This document shows, one piece after another, positions 46,184 through 55,177 of a DNA stretch of 64,000 bases. A model generated the notes under the pieces. It was given only the letters and a program-made list of their open reading frames with translations. It did not search any database and was not told the DNA's origin. The stretch covers positions 372,001 through 436,000 of the forward strand of contig NZ_FOGO01000001.1 in NCBI RefSeq assembly GCF_900111245.1, read 5' to 3'. Position 1 is the stretch's first letter. The number at the start of each line of letters is the position of its first letter. This DNA is from Streptomyces qinglanensis (lineage in GTDB: Bacteria; Actinomycetota; Actinomycetes; Streptomycetales; Streptomycetaceae). The position numbers and the translations under genes are program-made.

Positions 46184-48440
46184 GCTCAAGCGGTTCGGCA
46201 GGGGGCGGCTGCCGCGGGCGGCGATGGCCGCGATGCTGCTGCTTCCGCTGCTGTACGGAGCCCTGTACCTGTGGTCGTTCTGGAACCCCTACGAGCGGCT
46301 GGACCGGGTACCGGTGGCGCTGGTGAACGAGGACCGGGGCGCCACCGTGCGGGGGGAGAAGGTGGACGCGGGCGCCGACATCGTCAAGGGACTGCACGAC
46401 AGCAACTCGTTCGACTGGCAGGAGACCAGCGCGGCCGACGCCCGCAAGGGAGTCGAGGACGGCCGGTACTACCTGTCGCTGACGATACCCGCCGACTTCA
46501 GCAAGCGGGTCTCCTCCAGCTCGGGCGACTCCCCCGAGACGGGTGCGCTCAAGGTGCGCACCAACGACGCGAACAACTACATCGTCGGGCAGATCTCCCG
46601 CACCGTCTTCTCCGAGGTCCGCTCGAGCGCCTCCAGCAAGGTCTCACGCGGCTTCTTCGACAAGATCTACGTCTCCTTCTCCACGCTGCACGGCAAGACC
46701 ACCGAGGCCGCGGAGGGCGCGGACGACCTGGGCGACGGCATCGGCAAGGCGAAGAAGGGCGCGGGCAGGCTCAAGAGCGGACTCGGTGACGCGGAGGAGG
46801 GCAGCGGCCGCCTCAAGAACGGCACGGCCGACCTGCACAAGGGGGCCGGTTCCCTGGAGAAGGGCGCGGACCGGGTCGCCGAGGGCACCCAGAAGCTCGC
46901 CGACAGGGTGAACGGCGAAGCCGAGAAGGTCCGTCCGTTCCTGCGGGCGCACAGCGGCGACGTCGGCAAGGCGGCGCGGGAGGTCGCCCGGACGAGCAAG
47001 ACGCTCAAGAAGAACCTCGGCAAGCTGCCCGGCGAGGCGCGGCGCGCGCAGACCGACTCGCGCAAGGCCGCCGACGCGCTCTCCACGCTCTACGAAGCAC
47101 GCTGCGGCAAGGGCGCACCGGGGACGCCCGCGCCTTCCCCGTCCGGGGCGGGCGGAACGCTCCCGGAAAGCGGCGGGGACACCGGCGGGGACACCGGCGG
47201 AAGCACCAGCAGCGGGAACACCGGCGGCGGCGAGGGCGCCGACAGCGGCGGTACACCGCAGTCCGGCGGCGGGGCCTCCGCGACCGGGCAGCCCGCGCCG
47301 TCCGCCGCCCGGATCCCCAGCCTGGCCCCCGACTCCTGCGCGGAGCTGAAGAAGGCCGTGGCCGCCGCCGAGCGTTCGGCGAAGGTCGCCGCGAAGGTCA
47401 ACGGGTACGTCAAGAACGAGCAGAACCTCGACGACCTCGGCCGCCACCTCGACGACCTCAACCGCGCAGCGAACGCCGTCGCCGAACGGGCCCCGCACCT
47501 GGACCAGGACGTGACCGACGCGGTGCGGCAGATCAACGAGCTCAACAGCGGCGCCCACAAGGTCGCCAAGGGCGCCGGGAAACTGCACACCGGGCTGGGC
47601 ACCGCCAAGAGCGGCGCCGCCTCGCTCGACACCGGACTGGGGAAGCTCTCCGACGGCGCCGCCTCGCTCGACGGCGGCCTGTTCAAACTGGCCGACGGCT
47701 CCGGAAAGCTGGCGAGCGGCCTGCACGACGGCGCGGAGAAGATCCCGGACTACGGCAAGAAGGAGCGCGAGGACCGCACCGGGGTGATGGCCGACCCCGT
47801 CGACCTCGCCTCGCACAAGGCGCACGCGGCACCCAACTACGGCACCGGCTTCGCGCCCTACTTCATCCCGCTCTCGCTCTGGGTGGGCGCGATGATCGCC
47901 TACATGCTGCTCCAGCCGCTGAACCGGCGGGCACTGGCAGCGGGCGCCCCGGCCTGGCGGATCGCGCTGGCGGGCTGGCTGCCGGTGGCCGCGATCGGGG
48001 TGGCCCAGGTGGCCGCGCTGATGAGCGTGCTGCACTGGGGACTGGGGCTGCAGATGGCCCGCGGCCTGGCCACGGTGGGCTTCCTGATGCTGGTGACGGC
48101 CTGCTTCACGGCCGTCGTCCAGTTCCTCAACGCGCGCTTCGGGCCCGCGGGCCGGATCCTCGTCCTGGCGATGCTGATGCTCCAGCTGACCTCGGCCGGA
48201 GGCACCTACCCGATCCAGACGAGCCCGCACTTCTTCAACGTGCTCCACCCGCTGCTGCCGATGAGCTACGTGGTGGAGGGGCTGCGGCACCTGATCACGG
48301 GTGGTGAACTGTGGCCGGTCCAGCGGGCCTGCCTGGTCCTGCTGGCCTTCACCGCGGGCGCCCTGGCGCTCACGGCGGTCACCGCGCGGCGCAAGCAGGT
48401 GTGGACGCTGGACCGGCTGCGTCCGGAGATCTCGCTGTGA
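46155..48440 (+). CDS. YhgE/Pip-family membrane protein (ABC-2-like)
   Basis: 761 residues. One N-terminal membrane helix (about 23-45, AMAAMLLLPLLYGALYLWSF) is followed by the YhgE motif VPVALVNEDRGATVRGEKVDAG and a large extracellular region of ~540 residues. It contains helical heptad-like repeats (LKSGLGDAEEGSGRLKNGTADLHKGAGSLEKGADRV and again at about 460-530) separated by a Gly/Ser/Pro-rich linker (about 330-385). The C-terminal domain has five to six membrane helices (from about 570, FAPYFIPLSLWVGAMIAYML). Family members include phage-receptor and ESX-linked proteins; in actinobacteria they are often next to a TetR regulator. Export of lipids or drugs is the usual guess. Confidence 0.9.
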   Translation: MRSPRLAALELKRFGRGRLPRAAMAAMLLLPLLYGALYLWSFWNPYERLDRVPVALVNEDRGATVRGEKVDAGADIVKGLHDSNSFDWQETSAADARKGVEDGRYYLSLTIPADFSKRVSSSSGDSPETGALKVRTNDANNYIVGQISRTVFSEVRSSASSKVSRGFFDKIYVSFSTLHGKTTEAAEGADDLGDGIGKAKKGAGRLKSGLGDAEEGSGRLKNGTADLHKGAGSLEKGADRVAEGTQKLADRVNGEAEKVRPFLRAHSGDVGKAAREVARTSKTLKKNLGKLPGEARRAQTDSRKAADALSTLYEARCGKGAPGTPAPSPSGAGGTLPESGGDTGGDTGGSTSSGNTGGGEGADSGGTPQSGGGASATGQPAPSAARIPSLAPDSCAELKKAVAAAERSAKVAAKVNGYVKNEQNLDDLGRHLDDLNRAANAVAERAPHLDQDVTDAVRQINELNSGAHKVAKGAGKLHTGLGTAKSGAASLDTGLGKLSDGAASLDGGLFKLADGSGKLASGLHDGAEKIPDYGKKEREDRTGVMADPVDLASHKAHAAPNYGTGFAPYFIPLSLWVGAMIAYMLLQPLNRRALAAGAPAWRIALAGWLPVAAIGVAQVAALMSVLHWGLGLQMARGLATVGFLMLVTACFTAVVQFLNARFGPAGRILVLAMLMLQLTSAGGTYPIQTSPHFFNVLHPLLPMSYVVEGLRHLITGGELWPVQRACLVLLAFTAGALALTAVTARRKQVWTLDRLRPEISL

Positions 48441-48472
48441 GGCCCGGACGGCTCCGAGAGGAGAATGGCCGC

Positions 48473-49108
48473 ATGACAAGCGCCCGGACCAGCCCTTCCA
48501 CTTCCCGCAGCCGCAGTGCCACCAGGGACAAGCTCTTCCACGCGGCGGTCACCCTCATCGCCGAGCAGGGATTCTCCTCCACGACCGTGGAGGAGATCGC
48601 CGAACGGGCCGGGGTGGCCAAGGGCACGGTCTACTACAACTTCGCCAGCAAGACCGAGCTGTTCGAGGAGTTGCTGCGGCACGGCGTCGAACTGCTCACC
48701 GCCGATCTGCGCAAGGCGGCGGAGGAGACCGACGGCCGGGGCGGCAGCCGGGTGGACGCGCTCGACGCGATGGTCCGCGCGGGGCTGCAGTTCATCGACC
48801 ACTACCCCGCCTTCACCCAGCTCTACGTCGCCGAACTGTGGCGCACCGGACGGGCCTGGAACGACACCCTGCTGATGGTGCGCAAGGAAGCGGTCGCGGT
48901 GGTGGAGGGCGTGCTGCGCGCGGGCGTCGCGGAGGGGGAGCTGAGCGAGGAGATCGACGTCCAGCTCACCGCCGCCGCGCTGGTCGGGATGGTGCTGGTG
49001 GCCGCGCTCGACTGGAAGGCGTTCCAGCCGGAGCGCTCGATCGAGGACGTGCACGGGGCGCTGTCCCTGCTGCTCCAGGGCCGGGTCGGCGCGGGCCGTC
49101 CCGGCTGA
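48473..49108 (+). CDS. TetR-family transcriptional regulator
   Basis: 211 residues. The DNA-binding domain is at about 17-63: RDKLFHAAVTLIAEQGFSSTTVEEIAERAGVAKGTVYYNFASKTELFEELL, with the AGVAKGTVYYNF recognition helix. The C-terminal ligand domain is helical with no motif for a specific ligand. The ATG at 48473 is preceded by GAGAGGAG and follows the YhgE stop by 32 bases, so the regulator is the last gene of the operon it most likely represses through the palindrome at 45223-45246. Its inducer is presumably a substrate of the YhgE/ABC pair. Confidence 0.93.
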   Translation: MTSARTSPSTSRSRSATRDKLFHAAVTLIAEQGFSSTTVEEIAERAGVAKGTVYYNFASKTELFEELLRHGVELLTADLRKAAEETDGRGGSRVDALDAMVRAGLQFIDHYPAFTQLYVAELWRTGRAWNDTLLMVRKEAVAVVEGVLRAGVAEGELSEEIDVQLTAAALVGMVLVAALDWKAFQPERSIEDVHGALSLLLQGRVGAGRPG

Positions 49109-49132
49109 CCGCGGAACCGGCCCCGTGCACGA

Positions 49133-49159
49133 GGCGGCCCCGCCCCCCGCGGGGCCGCC
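49133..49159 (+). terminator. Terminator stem-loop after the TetR gene
   Basis: GGCGGCCCCGC (49133-49143) and GCGGGGCCGCC (49149-49159) form a perfect 11-bp stem with a 5-base loop, 24 bases after the stop. Confidence 0.7.
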
Positions 49160-49260
49160 CCACCTGTGGAGGGGGTGGCTTCCGGAGGGGCGCCGGCACC
49201 GTTCCGCGGCCCCGTGTCGGCGGTGCGACCCCGTGCCCTTCCGTTGCCCTCACTCTGCCG

Positions 49261-49290
49261 TCCGCACGGATGGCGGCCCATCCGTGCGGA
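49261..49290. terminator. Perfect 12-bp stem-loop between convergent operons
   Basis: TCCGCACGGATG (49261-49272) and CATCCGTGCGGA (49279-49290) are exact complements with a 6-base loop. It lies 53 bases beyond the stop of the minus-strand low-GC locus and after the TetR gene. Confidence 0.75.
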
Positions 49291-49342
49291 TACTCAAGAT
49301 CTCTCCTGAGTACGGGTACCTACGCCGTCGTCACCGCTGTTC

Positions 49343-50488
49343 TCACTTCTCGCACTTGAGGGCGCGCCTCACGGAGCCTTCGAACCTCTTGACCAGGGAA
49401 TCCGGACCCGCCTGATGCTTCTCGCTGTACTTCCGGATGGCATCCTGGTCGGACTCCGACCCCGGATACATGACCTGGAGCAGATACTCTTCACCGCCGC
49501 ACCGCATCACCTTGGAGCGCGTCCCCTCCTCCTCGTCCGCGTAGGTGCGCCCGTGGGACTTCTTGAAGCCCTCCAGATAACGTCTGTTCGAGGTGACGGT
49601 GAAGGCGGACAGGGTCGTCCCCTCATTGAGAGAGTCCTCCTCGGAAGGCCCGCCCAGTGGATTCCCGTCACTGCGCACAGCCACGCAGCTCCAGGTATCG
49701 TCCAATTCCCCGGCGACACGCTGCCACACGGCGTCCTTCTCGAAGGAAGTGAGCGGGGAGAAGCCACTGAGACCGCAAGCCTTACCGGGCGGCATCTTCT
49801 CGAAAGACGCGCTGACGTGCGCGTCGAGGTCGTACTTGTAGCTGGTGCCGTCGCCGCAGTGATGCTCCTTCGTGAGATGCGCCGCGATCCGGGTGACGAC
49901 CTTGGCCATCTGCCTGCGGGTCGTCGCGTCATCCCAGACCCGATCCTGGCGAGCCCGCAATGTCAACGAGAGCCGCACCCCGTACTTCCCGGTGTGAAAA
50001 ACCTTCCGGCAGGCGCCGGGAAGACGGAGTTCTGCGTGCGCAGGAATTTTGTCTTCGGTTTGATCGACTGAGGTCCAGGCAGGCAGCCCCGGACCGGCCG
50101 GAGAGACAACACCGAACTGCGCCCGCGTGTTGCGAACCGCATCCTTACCCCAAGGCCAGCCCAAATCCGAGGGGCGCACCTGCACGGAGGCCAAGTGATA
50201 GGAGGTGTTCCCGTTCCCCTCCCAATAGACGTCACAGCTTGGGTATTCCCTCAGCTTCCCTCCCTTGACAGAAAGAGGCGTAGAATCATCCCGGGCGCGG
50301 TATTTTCCCCCGTTGTATGGATTCATGACACCGAGATCTTTCGACCCGAGACTCCCCCAGCAATAAGCTTGGCCACGAGAATCATCGGAGGCGAGAGACA
50401 CCCATACGAGAGCCCCCGCCGCCAACACCATGACCAACCCCAAGGCCACGAAGAGCCGAAAACGGAAACGCCGCCATCGCGCAAGCAT
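49343..50488 (-). CDS. Membrane-anchored extracellular protein with eight cysteines (unknown)
   Basis: 381 residues. A basic start (MLARWRRFRFR) and one helix at about 12-33 predict an anchored or slowly cleaved exported protein. The ectodomain has eight cysteines, in the contexts AYCWG, PSCDV, GACRK, HHCGDG, KACGL, WSCVA, MRCGG and LKCEK, enough for four disulfides. Otherwise it is a mixed domain rich in charged residues, and I do not recognise a family. Its ATG directly follows the stop of the 754-residue gene (TGAATG, no gap), with GGGAG as ribosome site, so the two proteins are made in step. Base composition is much lower in GC than the flanks. It may be the surface partner of the putative secreted protein. 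Confidence 0.75.
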   Translation of the reverse strand: MLARWRRFRFRLFVALGLVMVLAAGALVWVSLASDDSRGQAYCWGSLGSKDLGVMNPYNGGKYRARDDSTPLSVKGGKLREYPSCDVYWEGNGNTSYHLASVQVRPSDLGWPWGKDAVRNTRAQFGVVSPAGPGLPAWTSVDQTEDKIPAHAELRLPGACRKVFHTGKYGVRLSLTLRARQDRVWDDATTRRQMAKVVTRIAAHLTKEHHCGDGTSYKYDLDAHVSASFEKMPPGKACGLSGFSPLTSFEKDAVWQRVAGELDDTWSCVAVRSDGNPLGGPSEEDSLNEGTTLSAFTVTSNRRYLEGFKKSHGRTYADEEEGTRSKVMRCGGEEYLLQVMYPGSESDQDAIRKYSEKHQAGPDSLVKRFEGSVRRALKCEK

Positions 50489-52753
50489 TCAGTCTCCCAT
50501 CGCGGCCTCGGCGCCACCTAGACCTGTGACATAATTTGAATGCGCATTTGAAAGCAGCGTCGAACCCCGCGCCTTCTCACCATGGAAGTCTTCCCGAGCT
50601 ATACCAAGATCGTCGGCACGCTTCTCAATGATCTTGGCAAGCCTGGGGTATCCGTCATTCTCATAGTTCTCGATGAGCTCTTCGCGCGTCTTGTCCTTGA
50701 TGTCGTCATTCATATTCTCGGATATCTCACGCGTAGTGAGGAAGGTGACACGGTCGAGTTCTGGACCGAGCATCGGGATACGGGAAACCCCGGAGCTTAT
50801 TCCGTGGTAAGCGTAGAGCTGCCCCCAGGTGTTGCGGTCGACCTTGGTATCTCTCTCATCCGTGAGAACGTCAGCGCGGATCTTGTCCAGGGTGCCCATT
50901 ATTTTACCGGAGTCCTGAATCGCTCGATCCCCGCGCTGCGTCTCCGCAGTGAGGTCATGATGATTCAGCTCGTGAATTCTGCCCGCCACCTGGTCCATCT
51001 GTGAATCATGGATGATGCGGAAAGCCTGGCCGTCCTGCCCAGCGGCTCGGATGAAATGAGTCATGGCGGCACTGTCGATGCTGTCACCTCCGGGAGCGGC
51101 GGCATAAGTGTGCCCCCGCTGCGACAGCAGATCAGCCACATCCTTCGGGTGATAAGCCACAGCCTGGGCCAGGTTGCGGCGAATATTCTCAGGCATCGCA
51201 TCCTGGTGCACCTTGGCCTCTTCGGCGTAAGAATTGACGACGTTCGCAAAAACCCGGCGTTGTGCGTCTGAGGCTTCGAAACTGCTCGGCGGCTCGGTTC
51301 CGGGCACATGACCGGTCATCGCCGCCTCCAGCGCCGCGCCGTATCCGACTCGACTGTCGGCGGGTTCCTTGTCGCCAGCCGGGACGATCACGTCGTCCTT
51401 CAGGTGCTGGAAATCATTCTGGATTTTCCAGTCGCGCTCATGAGCAAGGTAGTGCAGGCGACTCTTGCCGTCGGCATCCTTGGGGTCCAGGTAGGACGTG
51501 GCGATGTCCGGGTCCTTGCTCATAATCCCCAACGTTCCGTCGAGCGGATCGTTGGCGAACCAGTCCGTGCTGTCGTGTGAGAAAGTCCCGGTCTTCTCGT
51601 TCTTTTCTCCGGAAAATGGCCGGTTCAAATCCCAGATGTCCGGATCGCCATCCTGCTTGGGGTCCTCAGCCGCACGAATGTCGTCGGCCAGCCCGTGCAG
51701 GAACTCTTTGTCGTATCCCTTGCCATGCTGAAGAAGAGTCACAAAGCTCTGGTAGCCGCGGGCACGCTGCTTCGCCGGGCCGGCGACAGTTCCGTCGGCG
51801 ACCACTTTCAGATCGTACTGCTTGACGCCTGCCTTCCGGAGTTTCTCCCGGAAGTCCGCGACAAATTTCTTGTCCGCACTGGGACGCTTCTTGTCGATTG
51901 TCGTGGCGGTGGCAACGCTGTTGGCCAGGTACTTTTCCATCTTCAGGTACCTGCCCTTGTGCTCTGTGTCATCAGAGTAGGCGCGGTCGTTCAACTCATT
52001 AGCGAGGCTGATCGTGCGGTCAGCCCCGAGACTGTTCAGCATCGTCCGACTGAAGTCAGTGTCTCCCGAGTTCTCTCTCAACAGGAACTGCAGTTCGCTC
52101 ATTTCACCGGAAGACAGCTTCTTCTCGGAATCCATTTTCTTGCCAAGTTCAGCCGCTCGGATTCCGGAGTACTTGTCGACGTCCCCGACAGCCTTGCTGT
52201 TGAAACCACCGGACTCACCCTTGCCGTCCCTGTCCTTGGCCGCAGCTTTGATCGCCAATTTATAATTGTGATCCGCATCGGACAGGTTCTTCACCGCGTC
52301 GGCGATTTTCTGCGTCCAGGCGCGTTCGGCTTCTTGGCGCGCGATGTGATCCCGGATGAGGGCTTTCTTCTTCTTTCCGTGCACTTTGCTGAGGTCGTAC
52401 TCGCAGAAGCCGTTCTCATCGACCTTCATTTTCGCGTCGACAGCGTCGTCCCGTGCTTCTTTCACCTTCTTCTTCAATCGAGACAGCTCGGCATGGGCTT
52501 CCACGAGAAGCCCACCGACGGCTTTTGCCTGATTCTCGGCACCGATGAGCTCATGGAGGGTAGTGGTGGAGGTGAGATCCCACATGGTCGCGGAGACACC
52601 ACTCCAGGAGTCGGTGTCGAGCACGCCTCTGACATGGGTCTTGTAGTTCTTCCTGAGCGTGCCGAACTTCTTGCCCATTTCCTTCCAGTCCTCAGCCGTT
52701 TCGACAAGAACGGAGAGGTCACCCTTCATCGCCTCTTGGTAGGTCAACGCCAT
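50489..52753 (-). CDS. Large helical WXG-like protein, putative type VII secretion substrate
   Basis: 754 residues. The N-terminal ~110 residues look like a WXG/LXG helical hairpin: two helices around a Trp-Ser-Gly turn (residues 50-52, in DTDSWSGVSATMW) and a long Lys/Glu coiled coil (LSRLKKKVKEARDDAV). The rest is helical with blocks such as ELQFLLRENSGDTDFSRTML, WFANDPLDGTLGIMSKDPDIATSYLDP and GYGAALEAAMTGHVPG that resemble a large Streptomyces family (DUF6571-like, from memory, not verified). The C-terminus has no recognisable toxin motif. The GC content is near 50% in parts. AGGGGG precedes the start; the upstream small gene ends 12 bases earlier. Export and function are inferred. Confidence 0.78.
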   Translation of the reverse strand: MALTYQEAMKGDLSVLVETAEDWKEMGKKFGTLRKNYKTHVRGVLDTDSWSGVSATMWDLTSTTTLHELIGAENQAKAVGGLLVEAHAELSRLKKKVKEARDDAVDAKMKVDENGFCEYDLSKVHGKKKKALIRDHIARQEAERAWTQKIADAVKNLSDADHNYKLAIKAAAKDRDGKGESGGFNSKAVGDVDKYSGIRAAELGKKMDSEKKLSSGEMSELQFLLRENSGDTDFSRTMLNSLGADRTISLANELNDRAYSDDTEHKGRYLKMEKYLANSVATATTIDKKRPSADKKFVADFREKLRKAGVKQYDLKVVADGTVAGPAKQRARGYQSFVTLLQHGKGYDKEFLHGLADDIRAAEDPKQDGDPDIWDLNRPFSGEKNEKTGTFSHDSTDWFANDPLDGTLGIMSKDPDIATSYLDPKDADGKSRLHYLAHERDWKIQNDFQHLKDDVIVPAGDKEPADSRVGYGAALEAAMTGHVPGTEPPSSFEASDAQRRVFANVVNSYAEEAKVHQDAMPENIRRNLAQAVAYHPKDVADLLSQRGHTYAAAPGGDSIDSAAMTHFIRAAGQDGQAFRIIHDSQMDQVAGRIHELNHHDLTAETQRGDRAIQDSGKIMGTLDKIRADVLTDERDTKVDRNTWGQLYAYHGISSGVSRIPMLGPELDRVTFLTTREISENMNDDIKDKTREELIENYENDGYPRLAKIIEKRADDLGIAREDFHGEKARGSTLLSNAHSNYVTGLGGAEAAMGD

Positions 52754-52765
52754 AGGACAGCCCCC

Positions 52766-53311
52766 TCACAGGTCTGATATGCGGCTGTGCGACTTCTCGG
52801 GCGTCACGAGGAGTTCGTCGGTGCTCAACTTCGCGCCGGTCCGGTGATCATTCCCGTGGATCAACTTCTCGGCACCGCGCAAGCTTTCCATTTCGCGCCG
52901 TGCCCGTCCGACCAGCTTGCTCAACTGGCCGGCCCACTTGTTCATGGCATAGCTCAACGCTTCCTGTGTCTCCCAGCCATGCAGCTTTCCGGGGCCGGAA
53001 TCGGGCGCGGGCATCGTGGGTGCGGGAGCGAACGTGGAGGTCGATCCATGACCGAAGGGAGCGGTACCGGTGACGGTCTCGGTACTACCGTCGGCCATCC
53101 CACCGGCCTTGGCGAGGTCCGGCCCGAAGTGGTGCTCGATATAGTTGGCCGCCTTCTGCTTGTCCGGCGAGGACGATGACATCCCATCCCGTGCCCCACC
53201 CTTTCCCTCTCTCGCTCCGTCAGCGGGAAGAGCATGGTTGAGCTGCATACTGGTGGCGTCCCGCGACCTCGCTGTGTTCGTGAGGTGCGTCCACTCGTCG
53301 TCAAAAGACAT
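52766..53311 (-). CDS. Small WXG-like partner protein of the 754-residue gene (unknown)
   Basis: 181 residues from the ATG at 53311, which has a GGGGGGG run as ribosome site; longer in-frame starts upstream are less likely. There is no signal peptide or membrane helix. The N-terminal 45 residues are charged, the middle is Pro/Ser/Gly-rich (about 80-110), and the C-terminal third is helical with a W-x-G element (NKWAGQLSKLVGRARREMESLRGAEKL; Trp126-Gly128). Ser/Thr-rich segments around it fit ESX-type secreted or chaperone-like proteins. It is first in the tight three-gene operon. Composition is less GC-rich than the flanks. Confidence 0.65.
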   Translation of the reverse strand: MSFDDEWTHLTNTARSRDATSMQLNHALPADGAREGKGGARDGMSSSSPDKQKAANYIEHHFGPDLAKAGGMADGSTETVTGTAPFGHGSTSTFAPAPTMPAPDSGPGKLHGWETQEALSYAMNKWAGQLSKLVGRARREMESLRGAEKLIHGNDHRTGAKLSTDELLVTPEKSHSRISDL

Positions 53312-53673
53312 CCGCCCCCCCGGCGGTACGATGTGGCCAATGCTGGCTCTTACTCGGTCAGGCGCGTCAGCTCCGGCGCAGCGCTCATGGAGTGGCGTCC
53401 GCATGCGGTCCTCGGCTCGCTGCGAGGACGCACCCCTACAAAGGTGTTCGGTGTGCTCGGACCGTAAACGTTGCCGCACCCCCCGTTGCGAAGCGTTCAG
53501 CCTCTCACCAGTTCGTGGCCTGTGCAATCATCGCCATGGATCGGCCACTTGGCACCTTTGGCCTCTTCTGGCCGAAATAACGGTTCTCCGGACTCGGAGT
53601 CGCTATTGAGACGCCATATACGGACCGACACACCCCAGGTGGGCAGTGACGTGGTGCTCGATAAGGTCGGGAC
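53312..53673. other. Divergent intergenic region (no gene)
   Basis: 362 bases between the low-GC locus and the oxidoreductase gene. The short ORFs within are not convincing. On the plus side a TANNNT element abuts the oxidoreductase start. On the minus side no clear -35/-10 pair could be assigned. Composition shifts here from about 60% back to about 75% GC, so one edge of the presumed acquired segment probably lies in this stretch. Confidence 0.5.
53662..53667 (+). promoter_or_regulatory. Candidate -10 (TAAGGT) for a leaderless oxidoreductase mRNA
   Basis: TAAGGT ends 6 bases before the ATG at 53674. There is no Shine-Dalgarno sequence. Confidence 0.4.
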
Positions 53674-55122
53674 ATGGCACGGGTCGTGGTGGTCGGGGCG
53701 GGGATGGGCGGGATGGCGGCGGCGGCGAGGCTGGCCGTCGCGGGTCACGAGGTCGTGGTGCACGAGCGCACCGGGACCTACGGAGGCGCCGTGCGGCGGT
53801 ACGCGCGCGACGGCTTCGCCTTCGACACCGGCCCGGGACTGCTGCAGTTGCCGGCCGTCTACCGCGATCTGTTCGTCAAGACCGGCCGGGAGCGGCTGGA
53901 GGACGAGGTGGAACTGGTCCAGGTGCCCGTCACCGCCCGCCATGTGTTCACCGACGGCAGCGCCGTCGCGCTGCCCAACGCCTCCCGGGGCAAGGTGATC
54001 GCCGCGCTGGACGAGGCGCTGGGCGGGGGCGCGGGCGAGCGCTGGTCCGCGATGCTGACCCGGGCCCGCACGGCGTGGGAGGCCACCCGGCGGCCGCTGC
54101 TGGAGGAGCCGCTGCGCGCGGAGCCCGCCTCGCGGGACCTGCTCGTCGCGGACGGCGCCTATCCCGCGCTGCGTCCGAAGGGCCTGCTGCGCCTCTCCCG
54201 GGCGCTGCGCGGACGGGGGAGCGCCGGGCCGACGCTGGCCGAGGTCGCCCGGGACGAGCTGCGCGACCCCCGGCTGGCGGCGATGCTGTGCGGCTCGGTC
54301 TGGACGCAGGGCCTGGACCCGGCGACGGCCCCGGCGAGCGCCGCCGCCCTCGCCTACGTCGAGGACACCTTCGGCACCTGGTATGTACGCGGCGGTCTGC
54401 GGGCGCTGGCCGACGCGCTGCACGCGCGCTGCCGGGCCCGCGGGGTGGCCTTCCGCTTCGACAGCCCGGTGGCGGGAGTGCGGGAGAAGGACGGGCGGGC
54501 GGCGGGTGTCGAGCTCGCCGACGGCTCGGCGGTGGACGCGGAGGTGGTGGTCGCGGGCGGCGGTCCGGCCGCACCCGGCGGGCAGGGAACCGCCGACCGG
54601 GGCATGTCCCGGCTCACCGTGCTGCTCGCGCTGCGGGGCACCCGCCCCGCCGGTACCCCGCACCGCACACTGGTGCACCGCGCGGAGGCTCCGGGGCAGC
54701 CGCTGACCGTGCTGCGGCCGGACGATCCGGCGCTGCGGCCGGACGACGCGCACGAGACGGCCGTGCTCACGCTGCCGGTGCCCGGCGGTCTGCCCGCTGA
54801 GGCCGCGGAGCCGCTCGCCGAGGGCCTGCTGGCGGCGACGGACGCGGCAGGACTGGGACTGCGGGAGCGGGTGCTGTGGCGCGAGGTGCGCACCCCCGCG
54901 GACGTCGAGGCGGAGACCGGCGCTCCCGGCGGCCGGGTGCCGCCGCCGGGGCTGTCCGGCGGCGGCGGCGCCTTCCTGTACCCCGCGAACCCGACCGGGC
55001 TGCCGGGGCTCTACGCGGCGGGCGGCTGGTCCCATCCGGGCGGCGGACTGCCCGCAGCGGGGATGACGGGTGCCATGGTGGCCGGGCTCGTGCAGGACCC
55101 GGAGTGGCGCGGCTCGGTCTGA
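53674..55122 (+). CDS. Phytoene-desaturase-like FAD-dependent oxidoreductase
   Basis: 482 residues. The N-terminal dinucleotide fold is VVVVGAGMGGMAAAARLAVAGHEVVVHERTGTYGGAVRR, then DGFAFDTGPGLLQLPAVYRDLFV, which is the CrtI-type substrate-binding start. The C-terminal FAD signature is LYAAGGWSHPGGGLPAAGMTGAMVAGLV. Amine-oxidase/CrtI-like proteins desaturate isoprenoids or related substrates, but no other carotenoid gene is in the window, so the substrate is open. It is divergent from the low-GC locus and convergent with the next gene. Full length, no defect seen. Confidence 0.88.
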   Translation: MARVVVVGAGMGGMAAAARLAVAGHEVVVHERTGTYGGAVRRYARDGFAFDTGPGLLQLPAVYRDLFVKTGRERLEDEVELVQVPVTARHVFTDGSAVALPNASRGKVIAALDEALGGGAGERWSAMLTRARTAWEATRRPLLEEPLRAEPASRDLLVADGAYPALRPKGLLRLSRALRGRGSAGPTLAEVARDELRDPRLAAMLCGSVWTQGLDPATAPASAAALAYVEDTFGTWYVRGGLRALADALHARCRARGVAFRFDSPVAGVREKDGRAAGVELADGSAVDAEVVVAGGGPAAPGGQGTADRGMSRLTVLLALRGTRPAGTPHRTLVHRAEAPGQPLTVLRPDDPALRPDDAHETAVLTLPVPGGLPAEAAEPLAEGLLAATDAAGLGLRERVLWREVRTPADVEAETGAPGGRVPPPGLSGGGGAFLYPANPTGLPGLYAAGGWSHPGGGLPAAGMTGAMVAGLVQDPEWRGSV

Positions 55123-55177
55123 GCCGGCGGTCCGGGCCGGGGCCCGGTGCGGGTCGCCGCCGGGGGGCGGCCGGGGC

